63,676 nucleotides of DNA from Desulfobacterales bacterium (GTDB taxonomy: Bacteria; Desulfobacterota; Desulfobacteria; Desulfobacterales; SpSt-501): assembly GCA_030834695.1 (NCBI GenBank), contig JAUQXK010000119.1:1-63676 (forward strand), given 5' to 3'. Under the pieces are notes generated by a model. The model saw nothing but the letters and a program-made list of their open reading frames with translations. It ran no database searches and was not told where the DNA came from. The translations under genes and the position numbers were made by a program. Positions 1-8,363 of this stretch are shown piece by piece. Positions within the stretch are counted from its first letter, which is position 1; each line of letters starts with the position of its first letter.

Positions 1-1120
1 GGCTGCCCGCCTCGGCGCTGATCGCACGCGCCTTCTCCGAGTTCGAGGCGATCTCGCCGATCGTCGCACTCATCTCCTCGGTCGCCGTCGCTACCGATGA
101 AAGATTCGTCGTCGCCTGCTCCATCCCGGCCGCCACCGAGGTCGTGTTCGCGCTCAGCTCCTCAGCAGCGGTTGCTACTGTCGCCGACTTCGAACTCGTT
201 CCCTGGGCGCTGCTGGACATCTGTCCAGCAATGGCTGACATCTCCGTCGAGGAACCCGCTAGCGTTGCTGCATTTTCTCGGATATCCTTCAACATGCTTT
301 GCAGCTGTCCGCTGAAGCTATTAAAGTATCGGGCGAGATCCCCTAACTCGTCTTTGCTGCCTTCCGACAGACGAATCGTGAGATCGCCCTCTCCCTCGGC
401 GATGTCCTTCAAAGTGTAAACCGCTTTCAAAATGCCTCGGCTGATGCTGCGCGTAATGAAAAATCCCATGCTTAAGGCCAGCAAAACACCCACGATCAGT
501 GCGCTCAGACTGAACAACTTCATGAAGGCAGCGTTTGCTTCACTGGCGTGGACCGTCTGCTCAGCAACTTTATCGTTGATTTCGACGAGCTTGGTCAGCA
601 GCATCGCTGCCGATCCGTATGTTTTCATGTTAGTCACCAGTGCCTGCTCGGTCATTTTCTTGTACACCTCGTCGGCATTGGCTTTACCGGTCACCAACTT
701 GTCGTACTCCCTGGACAGGGCAGCATAGGTTTCGTGATCCTTCTTCCACGCGTTCCAGGCCGGCACGAATTGTTTCCAAACGGCCGCTTCTTCCTCGGTT
801 TGCGGCAAAGGCTCATAGATTTTCCAAGCCTTATCCACACGCCCCCAGGCAGCTTTGATCCGGTCGTACGTCTCGCCTCGCTCTTTTAGGCCGATTTCCC
901 GGCTGAGCAGGGCGTTTTCGGAGCTGTCTACGGCAGTTTGCGCTTGGCGGATGATCAATAATGATTGAACGCTCGGCAGACGAACATCGCCGATCTCCGC
1001 AATGGCATCAGAACTCTGGACGGCTCCGTAATAACCTGCCAGCCCCAGCAGCAGCGCGATCGCTCCCATGCATCCGAATCCCAGATAGAGCTTGGTGCTC
1101 AGTTTCATGTTCTTGAACAT
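1..1120 (-). CDS. Methyl-accepting chemotaxis protein (C-terminus beyond the window)
   Basis: This is a membrane chemoreceptor whose cytoplasmic tip would control CheA autophosphorylation. I translated it from the ATG at 1118-1120, which has a GAGGAG ribosome site 8 nt upstream; the frame stays open to the left edge (373 codons). Visible parts are a short basic N-terminus with TM1 near residues 9-29, a helical 4HB-like periplasmic region to about 195, TM2 near 200-221, a HAMP region to about 275, and the Ala/Ser/Glu-rich start of the signalling helix with heptads such as ATEEMSATIGEIASN. It follows the large CheA gene in the same direction, so it is probably that kinase's receptor. The ligand cannot be predicted. 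Confidence 0.93.
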   Translation of the reverse strand, partial: MFKNMKLSTKLYLGFGCMGAIALLLGLAGYYGAVQSSDAIAEIGDVRLPSVQSLLIIRQAQTAVDSSENALLSREIGLKERGETYDRIKAAWGRVDKAWKIYEPLPQTEEEAAVWKQFVPAWNAWKKDHETYAALSREYDKLVTGKANADEVYKKMTEQALVTNMKTYGSAAMLLTKLVEINDKVAEQTVHASEANAAFMKLFSLSALIVGVLLALSMGFFITRSISRGILKAVYTLKDIAEGEGDLTIRLSEGSKDELGDLARYFNSFSGQLQSMLKDIRENAATLAGSSTEMSAIAGQMSSSAQGTSSKSATVATAAEELSANTTSVAAGMEQATTNLSSVATATEEMSATIGEIASNSEKARAISAEAGS

Positions 1121-1257
1121 TTTTGATTTCTCCTCTTCGTTAACCTTTGGTCAATATAGCCAGAGAGACTCTTTGATCAGTTCAGGAGCTTCCAAGTCAG
1201 TTCGACTCTCAACCATATTTCAGAAGGTTTTGCCGGCAAACGGTATAGACCCGCTTT

Positions 1258-4200
1258 TTAAGCACTTGCTGCTCCTAAAAAACTGCCGAGCGACGATGCC
1301 AGCCGGTCCCGGTCCAGCTTGACCTGGTAGTCGTCGATGCCAGCGGCCTTGCCCTTGGCGACATCGTCCTCCCCGGCCAGAGAGGTGAGCCCGATCACCG
1401 GCAGGCGCGTGAAGCGCTGGTCGGCGCGGATGCGCTGGGTGAGGCCCAGGCCGCCCAGCCGCGGCATCTCGATGTCCGTGACCACTGCGTCGACCTTTCC
1501 GGCGTTTTCCTGCAGCAGCTGCCAGGCCAGTTCGCCGTCAGCCGCATCGAGCACTTTGAACCCGTCTTCGGTCAGGAACTTCTTCACCTGGGCGCGGAAG
1601 AAGTCCGAATCCTCGGCCAACAGAATGGTACGTTGAGCGCCGTCCGAAGCGGCCGATATTACCGGCCGCTCCGCCGCCCACTGGGGATAGACCGCATCGG
1701 CCAGCTCGTGCAGATCGACCATCAGCACCGTCTTGTCCCGGATGATGGCCGAGCCGGCCACCCCGGTCTGGCGCAGGGTCATCTGGTCCACGGCGGCCTT
1801 GGTCTCGACCACATCGACCGGCATGGCGCCGAGGAGCCCCACTTCACGGCCGTGCACGTTGAACACCACCACCGCCAGCTCCTGCTCCGGCGCGATCGGC
1901 TTGACGGACGCTACGTCGGCCAGGGTCACCAGCGGAAGGGTGGCGCCGCGGTACTGCATGGTGCGCCGCCCGCCAGTGGTCTCGATCTGGTGAGCGCCGA
2001 TCCGCTCCACACGCAGGACCAGGTCGAGAGGAACGGTGCAGGCTTCGTCGGCCGCGTTCTGGAAGAGCAGCAGCGAGTGGGTGTCCTGGCGCTGCTCCGC
2101 AGCCTCCTGTTCGGCCAGCTGCACGGCACGCGCCGAACCCGAGACCGAGGCCAGTCCGGCCTTGGCCGCCAGGCCGGATACGTCCAGAATGAGTGCGATC
2201 CGGCCGTCGCCCATGATCGTGCTGCCCGCGTATTCCTGAAGCTTTTTGAGATTCCGCCCCAGGGCCTTGACCACGATTTCCTCGGTGTTCTGCAGCCCGC
2301 CCACCACCAGTCCGTATTGAAGCGTGCCGGAGGACACCACGACGATGTTCAGGTCGGATGCCGCACCGCGGCGGCCGCCGGGGTTGCGACGGTCATAAAG
2401 CTCGGTTGCACCGGCCTCGGAGGCGGAATCCGGCGCCGAGACGTTCGACAGCGGGTGCCGGGCCGAACGCCGGTCGGCCAGGCGCTCGCGGCGGTCGATC
2501 TCGTCTTTGCCGCTGATCGGATCGGTATAGGTTCGCAGGTGCCCCAGCACGTCCGCCAGCCGGACGATCGGGATCAGGCTGCCGCGCAGCACGAGCACCT
2601 CGGCGTCGCCCACCACTTCGATTCGTTTCTGAACCTGCTCGGCGGCGATCCGGATGAGCTCGATCACGTTGACCTGGGGGATGGCGAAGCGCTGGTTGTG
2701 TTCGGTGACGATCAGCGAAGGGATGATGGCGAGCGTCAGGGGCAGCTTGATGCGGAAGAGGCTCCCGCGGCCCGGTTCGGTTTCGATCTCCACCTTGCCG
2801 CCCAGCCGGTCCAGATTGGTCTTGACCACGTCCATGCCGACGCCACGGCCCGAGACGTCCGAGACTTTTTCGGCCGTCGATAGACCGGGCAGGAAGATGA
2901 GCGCGGCCTTGTCCTTGTCCGACAGGCCCTGCAGCTTTTCGGATGTGATCAATCCTTTCTTGAGAGCACTGGCCGCGACCCGCGCCGCATCGATGCCCTT
3001 GCCGTCGTCGCCGATCTCGATCACGACCTGACCGGCCTCGTGAAACGCACGCAGCCGAACGACGCCCTCGGGCTTCTTGCCCCGGCGCGACCGTTCGTCC
3101 GGCATTTCGATGCCGTGGTCCACGGCGTTGCGCACCATGTGGGTCAGTGGATCGCTCAGCCCCTCGATCAGGGTCTTGTCCAGCTCGACCTCCCGGCCCT
3201 CGATATCGAGCCGGACCTCCTTGCCCAGACTGCGCGACAGGTCGCGCACCACGCGCGGGAACTTCCCGAAGACGTTTCCGATCGGCTGCATCCGGGTCTG
3301 CATGATGGCTTCCTGCAGGTCCGAGGTCACCAGGTTGATGCGCTGGCTCGAGGCGGCCACGGCCCGGTCGTCCTTCCGTGCCAGGGCCTCGCGCAGCTGA
3401 TTGCGGCTGAGCACCAGCTCCCCGGCCAGGTTCATGAGGGTTTCCAGGACCTCGACGTTCACCCGCAGAGTGCTCTCAGCGCTCGCGCCGGCCGTTGGAC
3501 CGGCCGGAGGCGGTGCCGCCTGCTGGGGCTGCAACTCGGGAGCGCTCGGCTTTTCCGGAATCGGCTTGACCGGAGCGGTCTCGAAGACAGGCGAGGGCTC
3601 CGCCGGCAACGGCTCTGCCATGGCTAACGACGGGGCCGGCTGGGGTACTGCCGCAGGAACGGTCGCGGCCGGTATGCCTTCGTCGAGCAGGAAGACCTTG
3701 TCTGCCTGGACGCAGGCCATCTCGGCCAGCGCATCGACCATATCCGGCTTCAAGATACTGGCCAGAACGATGTCGAGCGGGATCTCACGGCTGAGATCCT
3801 CTTCCAGACCCCCGACGGCATCGAGCTGCAGGCGCGCATCGATGATCTCGCCCACGGATATCAGCTCGTCGATCACGGAGAGCGGGGTTTTGCCCGCGCG
3901 CTCCACGTCACGGATCAGGTCGAAGCGCAGCAAATAAGTGTAGCGACCGCCTTCACGCGCCCGCACCAGGTCGATCGCAGGAATGCTCACTTTTACCCGG
4001 CCGCCGCCGAAGGAGGCTTCCGACATGGCGGTCAGGCTTTTTTTCATGTCCGGAGGCATGAAGGCGGCGCTCAGGCCCGTGAGGGCCACCACCTGCTCGG
4101 AGATGTCGGCCGCATCGCTCTGCGACGGGTCGTTCACCATTTCGCGCAGTTTGTCGAACGCCTGCAGCAGGATGTTCACCACTTCGGGGTTGACCGTCAT

Positions 4201-4449
4201 TTCCTTGGAGCGGATCTGGGACAAAGCGGTCTCGGTCTTGTGGGCCAGTTCCTGGATCTTGGACAATCCGAAAAAAGCGCTTCCGCCTTTGATGGAATGC
4301 GCCGCGCGGAACACCTTGTTGACCAGGTTCTCATCGCAGTCGGCGCCCTGCTCTTCGATGCTCAAAAGGTCCGCTTCGATGCCGGCCAGATGCTCGCGCG
4401 ACTCGGCCAGGAATTCGTTCAAGAGTTCGTCGTCGTTGCCTTTGCCCAT
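1258..4449 (-). CDS. cheA: Hybrid chemotaxis-type histidine kinase CheA with two CheW domains and a C-terminal receiver
   Basis: This cytoplasmic kinase should phosphorylate its own Hpt domain and pass phosphate to receivers. The 1063 residues show an Hpt domain with AAHSIKGGS (His51), a P2-like middle domain (about 135-260), a Pro/Ala linker, a P3 dimerisation helix pair (about 332-390), an HATPase with the N-box HMVRNAVDHGIE and a GRGVGMDVV box, a CheW domain (about 555-770), a second CheW-like domain (about 790-920), and a receiver whose phospho-Asp lies in VVTDIEMP. CheA is usually about 650-750 residues; the extra length is the second CheW and the REC. AGGAGGAAT precedes the ATG. It lies 9 nt after the STAS gene and before the chemoreceptor. 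No separate CheY, CheW, CheR or CheB is in view; they may lie left of the window. Confidence 0.93.
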   Translation of the reverse strand: MGKGNDDELLNEFLAESREHLAGIEADLLSIEEQGADCDENLVNKVFRAAHSIKGGSAFFGLSKIQELAHKTETALSQIRSKEMTVNPEVVNILLQAFDKLREMVNDPSQSDAADISEQVVALTGLSAAFMPPDMKKSLTAMSEASFGGGRVKVSIPAIDLVRAREGGRYTYLLRFDLIRDVERAGKTPLSVIDELISVGEIIDARLQLDAVGGLEEDLSREIPLDIVLASILKPDMVDALAEMACVQADKVFLLDEGIPAATVPAAVPQPAPSLAMAEPLPAEPSPVFETAPVKPIPEKPSAPELQPQQAAPPPAGPTAGASAESTLRVNVEVLETLMNLAGELVLSRNQLREALARKDDRAVAASSQRINLVTSDLQEAIMQTRMQPIGNVFGKFPRVVRDLSRSLGKEVRLDIEGREVELDKTLIEGLSDPLTHMVRNAVDHGIEMPDERSRRGKKPEGVVRLRAFHEAGQVVIEIGDDGKGIDAARVAASALKKGLITSEKLQGLSDKDKAALIFLPGLSTAEKVSDVSGRGVGMDVVKTNLDRLGGKVEIETEPGRGSLFRIKLPLTLAIIPSLIVTEHNQRFAIPQVNVIELIRIAAEQVQKRIEVVGDAEVLVLRGSLIPIVRLADVLGHLRTYTDPISGKDEIDRRERLADRRSARHPLSNVSAPDSASEAGATELYDRRNPGGRRGAASDLNIVVVSSGTLQYGLVVGGLQNTEEIVVKALGRNLKKLQEYAGSTIMGDGRIALILDVSGLAAKAGLASVSGSARAVQLAEQEAAEQRQDTHSLLLFQNAADEACTVPLDLVLRVERIGAHQIETTGGRRTMQYRGATLPLVTLADVASVKPIAPEQELAVVVFNVHGREVGLLGAMPVDVVETKAAVDQMTLRQTGVAGSAIIRDKTVLMVDLHELADAVYPQWAAERPVISAASDGAQRTILLAEDSDFFRAQVKKFLTEDGFKVLDAADGELAWQLLQENAGKVDAVVTDIEMPRLGGLGLTQRIRADQRFTRLPVIGLTSLAGEDDVAKGKAAGIDDYQVKLDRDRLASSLGSFLGAASA

Positions 4450-4458
4450 CTATTCCTC

Positions 4459-4770
4459 CTAGGCCTGTCGGCCTTCCACGCTGAAATGACGATCCAAGCG
4501 CATGGCCTTGAACAGGTTCATGATCTCAGGGGATGCGTTGGCCACGCGCAGGCGGCCGCCTTTGGTCTTCAGGGAGTTGTGTGTCGCGATCAGCAGCCCG
4601 ATCCCGCTGGAGTCCACCACATCGGCCCGGCCGAGATCGAAGACCACGCTGGAGACCCCCTCCGCCACCGCTTTCTGCAGCTGGGGGCGCAACTCCTGCG
4701 CCAGGGCGACGGTCAACGCTCCTTCCAGGGTAACGGTTGCATCGTTTTTTTGAACCTGCACGGTGGTCAT
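4459..4770 (-). CDS. STAS-domain anti-sigma factor antagonist (RsbV/SpoIIAA type)
   Basis: This 103-residue single STAS domain is the phosphorylatable switch of a partner-switching module. The signature VVDSSGIGLL gives the expected serine target (Ser54 or Ser55) of an RsbW-type kinase. In its unphosphorylated form, family members bind and titrate the kinase. A TAGGAGGGC ribosome site precedes the ATG. The kinase-like HATPase (4974-5390) and the REC-PP2C phosphatase (5387-6559) lie just upstream, and CheA follows after 9 nt, so the switch is probably co-expressed with the chemosensory kinase. Confidence 0.92.
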   Translation of the reverse strand: MTTVQVQKNDATVTLEGALTVALAQELRPQLQKAVAEGVSSVVFDLGRADVVDSSGIGLLIATHNSLKTKGGRLRVANASPEIMNLFKAMRLDRHFSVEGRQA

Positions 4771-4973
4771 ACAAAAGCCCTCCTATCGTTCAATGGCTTT
4801 AGAGCAGTCGATTTTAAAATCCCCCATAGCCCCCATTGCCAAAGGGGGAACAGGAAGGATAAAAACTGCTTCTTGTGGGAGCGGCATCTTGCCGCGATGT
4901 TGTCGTGGCTGGACACCGGCTTTCGCTGGGGCAGGCGCCACTCTCACAGGCGCGGCATGCCGTTGCCTGCCTT
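4771..4973. repeat. Intergenic palindromic repeat debris
   Basis: This non-coding gap contains runs resembling dispersed palindromes. An inverted block AATCCCCCATAGCCCCCATT is followed by CCAAAGGGGGA (about 4818-4851). Next comes GTGGGAGCGGCATCTTGCCG (about 4874-4893), which resembles part of the 130-nt repeat at 28558 and 46583. After that is CTGGACACCGGCTTTCGCTG, which resembles the ATTCCGGC...GCCGGAAT repeats elsewhere. It separates the anti-sigma kinase gene from the STAS gene. No gene or clear terminator is seen. Confidence 0.45.
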
Positions 4974-5390
4974 CTACGAAGTCATCACTTCCGCAATCCG
5001 GCGCCGCAAGCTCACGCGATTGCCGCGCCGGTTGAAATCGACCGCATCGGCGTAAAGTCGGTAAATCTCCAGGCCCCGTCCATGACAGTTTTCGATGTCC
5101 GCCCGGCACTCCAGGCGGGTAGCCCAATCGAAGCCGGGGCCGTCATCCTCGACCGTAATTTTCAGCCACTTGCGGCCGCGCTGGAGATGGCAGCGGATTT
5201 GGGCGGTTGGGTCGCCGCCGGACCCATGGAGCATGGAATTGTTCAGGCTTTCGCGCAGCAGCATCGCCACGGGGAAGCTCTCTGTCCCGAGCCCTCCCTC
5301 GATGAGCCAGGTCTCAGCGCGAGCGCACAGCGCATCAACCGCCGCGGGGTTCGCAACGATCTCAAATGCCAGGCATTTCCGGCTGTTCAT
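4974..5390 (-). CDS. RsbW-type anti-sigma factor / serine kinase (HATPase_c_2)
   Basis: This 138-residue protein is a lone GHKL ATPase domain of the kind that phosphorylates STAS antagonists and sequesters a partner such as a sigma factor. Visible motifs are the N-box LLRESLNNSMLHGSGG, the G1 box VEDDGPGFD and the G2-like HGRGLEIYRLYADAVDF. Its ATG overlaps the stop of the upstream phosphatase gene (ATGA, 5387-5390), which implies translational coupling. No sigma factor gene is in the window, so the real output partner is unknown. It could be a sigma factor elsewhere or a FlgM-like or cyclase partner, as in Hsb-type pathways of other bacteria. Confidence 0.9.
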   Translation of the reverse strand: MNSRKCLAFEIVANPAAVDALCARAETWLIEGGLGTESFPVAMLLRESLNNSMLHGSGGDPTAQIRCHLQRGRKWLKITVEDDGPGFDWATRLECRADIENCHGRGLEIYRLYADAVDFNRRGNRVSLRRRIAEVMTS

Positions 5391-6559
5391 ATCTCGATCG
5401 CCATAAGCGTAATATCGTCTGATGGGGTCGCATCCTTGAGAACATCTTCGACGAGGCCGGTTACCGTCGCACGCAGCTCCGCACCGGCATACGGCCGACA
5501 GGCCTCGATGAGCCGTTCGACCCCATTTTGCCGGTCCAGTCCCCTGGAAGATGGGCCCATGCTTTCGATCAAGGCATCGCTCAGCAGAAAAATGCGGTCA
5601 CCGGGGTTGACCACCAGCTCCAGGCAGCCGAACTCAGGCGTTTCAAAGGCCCCGACCACATCGCCTTCCTGCCACAGGGCAGCAGCCGCACCGTCGGACT
5701 TCTGCAGAATCGCCGGCGGATGACCGGCATTGGCCAGGATCAGACGGCGGGTCTGCCGGTTGACGCGGGCATACACGGCGGTCACGTACTGTCCGTCCGC
5801 GAACATCGAGCAAGCCACCCGGTTGACGGTATTCAGGATTTCAACCGGCGAGTAGAGGGCGGAGCAGTTCTGCTGCAGGAGCGCCTGAAGGGCGGCGGTG
5901 GTCATAGCGGTCCCGACATGGTGGCCGCAGACGTCGCCGACGATGTAGTCGTGCAGCGATCGGCCCACGGCCGCGACATGGCAGAAATCGCCGCCGGCCT
6001 CCTGCAATGGCTTATAGCAGAGGTGGAAACGGGCGTCCGGCATGCGCTCTGGCTGCGGCACCAGCGCCTGCTGCGCGCTGGCCAGTTGGGCGAGTTTCAG
6101 GGCCTGGAGCTCGATCACGGCGCGATGCGCGGCATGCAGCCGCAGCTGAGTGCGCACGCGGGCCACAACCTCGGCGCGGTGAAACGGCTTGGTGATGTAG
6201 TCGACCGCCCCGGCCTCGAAACCGGCAACCTTCGTTTGAACATCCTGTTCAGCGGAGAGCATGAGGACCGGGGTGTCACTGCAACGCGGCTGGTTTCGGA
6301 CCCAGCGGCACAGATCGAGACCGTTGCCGTCCGGCAGGTTGACATCCAGGACCGCCAGGTCGAACGGTTCGTCCGCCATGACGGAACGCGCCTGGTGGAC
6401 GGTGGAGGCGTTCAGCGTGCCGATTCCTTCCTGCCGCAGCATTGCGGACAGCATGTGCAGCGTGGTGACATCGTCGTCGACCAGCAGCACGACGAGCGGT
6501 CGTTCCGGAGAAGCTGAAACCCCAGGGCTGATCCGGCCAGCAGCTTGAAGCAACGACAT
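5387..6559 (-). CDS. Response regulator with PP2C/SpoIIE-type serine phosphatase output (RsbU-like)
   Basis: This 390-residue protein should dephosphorylate the STAS protein when its receiver is phosphorylated. The N-terminal REC (about 22-140) has the acidic triad LLVDDD, phospho-Asp72 in VLDVNLPDGNG and Lys in TKPF. A short coiled linker leads to a SpoIIE domain (from about 185) with the metal-binding motifs EAGGDF, VGDVCGHH, ANAGHPP and the final SDDITLMAI. Its receiver could be charged by the hybrid CheA (1258-4449) or by another kinase. It is the first gene of the set; the ATG has GGAGTGGAAGC just upstream. Confidence 0.93.
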   Translation of the reverse strand: MSLLQAAGRISPGVSASPERPLVVLLVDDDVTTLHMLSAMLRQEGIGTLNASTVHQARSVMADEPFDLAVLDVNLPDGNGLDLCRWVRNQPRCSDTPVLMLSAEQDVQTKVAGFEAGAVDYITKPFHRAEVVARVRTQLRLHAAHRAVIELQALKLAQLASAQQALVPQPERMPDARFHLCYKPLQEAGGDFCHVAAVGRSLHDYIVGDVCGHHVGTAMTTAALQALLQQNCSALYSPVEILNTVNRVACSMFADGQYVTAVYARVNRQTRRLILANAGHPPAILQKSDGAAAALWQEGDVVGAFETPEFGCLELVVNPGDRIFLLSDALIESMGPSSRGLDRQNGVERLIEACRPYAGAELRATVTGLVEDVLKDATPSDDITLMAIEI

Positions 6560-6862
6560 GCTTCCACTCCAATAGGCAATTCAGCGAGTCAACCGGCGGT
6601 CTTTCGTCAGGTCCGCATCAACTTGCTGAAAATTCAACATTAAATTCCGACATGACTCCTTCGGAGGAAATATTAAGCAAAAGGCATTCCAGGGCTCCCT
6701 GGACCCGCGGCAAGGTTGGATGAATTAGGGCAAACTCTCACCAGGCAAGCTTTTGTGGCAATCCGCAGCCGGCCGAAGCGAATTATGAGCCGGGGGAGTC
6801 TGAAGCGCGGAGTCAAAGAATTGACTGAAGGATTTCTCGATGCGCTTTAAATGACATCGGGA
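6560..6862. other. Intergenic gap, no gene seen
   Basis: These 303 nt separate the REC-HD-GYP gene from the REC-PP2C gene. A small inverted repeat, CCAGGGCTCCCTGG, lies near 6688-6701 without a T-run on either strand. The promoter of the 6559-to-left operon probably lies here, but I cannot point to convincing -35/-10 boxes. No open frame with a ribosome site is visible. Confidence 0.5.
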
Positions 6863-8017
6863 TCAGGCTGCCTGCGCTGCATGGTTTTGCACGAGTTCGT
6901 CCGCCATTTGAACAAACGCGCTTTGGCCGTTGTCCCTGTATTTGGCCTGGATCGACAGGATTTCCGCCTCGCACGCGAAGAAGGCGTCCACCACGGCCGG
7001 ATCGAAGTGGCCGCCCCGGCTGTCTTTGATAATGCCGCAAGCTTTATCCAATGAGAACGGTTCCTTATAGGGCCGCCGCGAGGTCAGGGCATCGAACACG
7101 TCGGCGATGGCGACAATCCGCCCGACCAGGGGAATGCCCTTTTCTCGCAACCCCTTGGGGTACCCGCCGCCGTCCCACTTTTCGTGATGAGTGAGCGCGA
7201 TCACCTCGGCCAAGCGGATGATCGGCGCGTCGGACCCCTCCAGGATCTTGGCTCCGATGACGGTGTGCTGGCGCATGACGGCCCACTCGCTATCGTCGAG
7301 TTTTCCCGGCTTCAGGAGAATTTTGTCCAGGATTCCAATCTTGCCGATGTCGTGCATCGGAGCCGCATAAAGAATGGCCTCGACCGTTTTATCGTTCAGT
7401 CCCATTTTTCGCGCGATGGCGGCCGAATAGTGGCTCATGCGCTGGATGTGAGCGCCGGTGTCCTCGTCCTTGTACTCGGCCGCCCGCGAAAGCCGGTAAA
7501 TGGTGTCGAGCGATCCTTTCTTGACCCTCTCGAAGGCCAGCCGCAGGTTCAGCGTCTGGCGTGCGACTTCATCTTCCAATTCCTTTTGATAGTTCCGCAT
7601 GTGATCGTTGTAAGCTTTGACTTTCAATAGCGACTTGACCCTGGCGCGCAGTTCGGTCTTGTCCACTGGTTTGTTGAGAAAGTCGTCCGCACCGGCTTCG
7701 AGCGCCCGGACCCGGTCCGCCACCTCCTTCAGGGCCGTGACCATGACGATCGGAATGACGCTCGTGCGGTCATTGGCTTTAAGCTGCTGCGCGACTTGAA
7801 AGCCGTCCATGCCCGGCATGTTGACATCGAGCAGAATCAGGTCCGGTTCGTCGGCGTCCACTTTTTGCAGTGCATCGCGGCCGTCGACCGCCAGAATGAC
7901 GGAGTGGCCCAGAGGGGCCAGCAGGGCTTCCATCAGCCGCAGGTTGCGCTCTTCATCGTCCACCACCAAAATCTTGCGAGGTCTGCCAACGTCCATATTC
8001 TCTCCCGGCATCGACAT
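6863..8017 (-). CDS. Response regulator with HD-GYP domain (c-di-GMP phosphodiesterase)
   Basis: This 384-residue cytoplasmic protein should hydrolyse cyclic di-GMP under receiver control. The REC domain (about 14-130) carries phospho-Asp64 in LLDVNMPGMDG and Lys in LNKPVD. A coiled linker (about 135-170) leads to an HD-GYP domain with the metal-binding MHDIGKIG (His222, Asp223) and an intact GYP loop HHEKWDGGGYPKGL (277-290), so it is predicted active. The start at 8017 is the longest; a downstream ATG at 7996 has a closer GGGAGAG site and is a possible alternative. It sits between the giant hybrid kinase and the partner-switch genes, and either could supply its kinase. Confidence 0.94.
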   Translation of the reverse strand: MSMPGENMDVGRPRKILVVDDEERNLRLMEALLAPLGHSVILAVDGRDALQKVDADEPDLILLDVNMPGMDGFQVAQQLKANDRTSVIPIVMVTALKEVADRVRALEAGADDFLNKPVDKTELRARVKSLLKVKAYNDHMRNYQKELEDEVARQTLNLRLAFERVKKGSLDTIYRLSRAAEYKDEDTGAHIQRMSHYSAAIARKMGLNDKTVEAILYAAPMHDIGKIGILDKILLKPGKLDDSEWAVMRQHTVIGAKILEGSDAPIIRLAEVIALTHHEKWDGGGYPKGLREKGIPLVGRIVAIADVFDALTSRRPYKEPFSLDKACGIIKDSRGGHFDPAVVDAFFACEAEILSIQAKYRDNGQSAFVQMADELVQNHAAQAA

Positions 8018-8053
8018 TTTTGGTCAGGATTGAGCCGTTAACGCTATTGACGG

Positions 8054-8222
8054 CCTCATAATGGTCTTTACGTCGTCATTCCGGCACGCTGTTAGCCGGA
8101 ATCCAGTGAATTCAACTCGCTCTGGATGCCCCCGTATCGCGGTACGGGGCAGGCTTATCAAGTCTGCCCCGGAGATCATTGATCCGGGGTCCGGCATGAC
8201 AGTACTATTTCGGGGCGATTAC
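8054..8222 (+). repeat. Dispersed palindromic repeat R1, copy 1
   Basis: This is a roughly 168-nt element beginning CTCATAATGGTCTTTACGTC. It contains nested inverted repeats: CATTCCGGC...GCCGGAATC, GTACGGGGCAGGCTT...TCTGCCCCGG and GATCATTGATC. Near-identical copies lie at 13811-13980 and 46767-46936. Together with copy 2 it fills most of the 346-nt gap between the HD-GYP gene and the hybrid kinase. It is a REP/BIME-like or MITE-like sequence; no transposase is in the window. Confidence 0.85.
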
Positions 8223-8313
8223 TAGGCCGGCAGCGAAATACGCAAATACCGTCATGCCGGACTTGATCCGGCATCCATTACCGCTCTGGATTCCGGCTTT
8301 CGCAGGAATGACA
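8223..8313 (-). repeat. Dispersed palindromic repeat R1-type, inverted copy (tail to tail with copy 1)
   Basis: Read on the minus strand, this segment starts GTCATTCCTGCGAAAGCCGG and ends GTATTTGCGTATTTCGCTGC. It matches the right half of the copy at 20893-21030 on the plus strand. It abuts copy 1 in opposite orientation, so 8054-8313 is a tail-to-tail pair just beyond the 3' end of the hybrid kinase gene. Confidence 0.75.
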
Positions 8314-8363
8314 AATCTTGGCATAGTTAATTGCTGAAGTAATAATAAATGAAACAATCCGCG

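Noticed and set aside
1633-2883. Long plus-strand open frame (about 416 codons) opposite cheA
   Set aside because: It is antisense to clear CheA domains, has no family-like sequence and is rich in Arg/His/Gly typical of the opposite strand of GC-rich genes.
8054-8313. Possible CRISPR-like array or insertion sequence
   Set aside because: The repeats are two inverted elements, not regularly spaced direct repeats with spacers. There is no transposase or cas gene.
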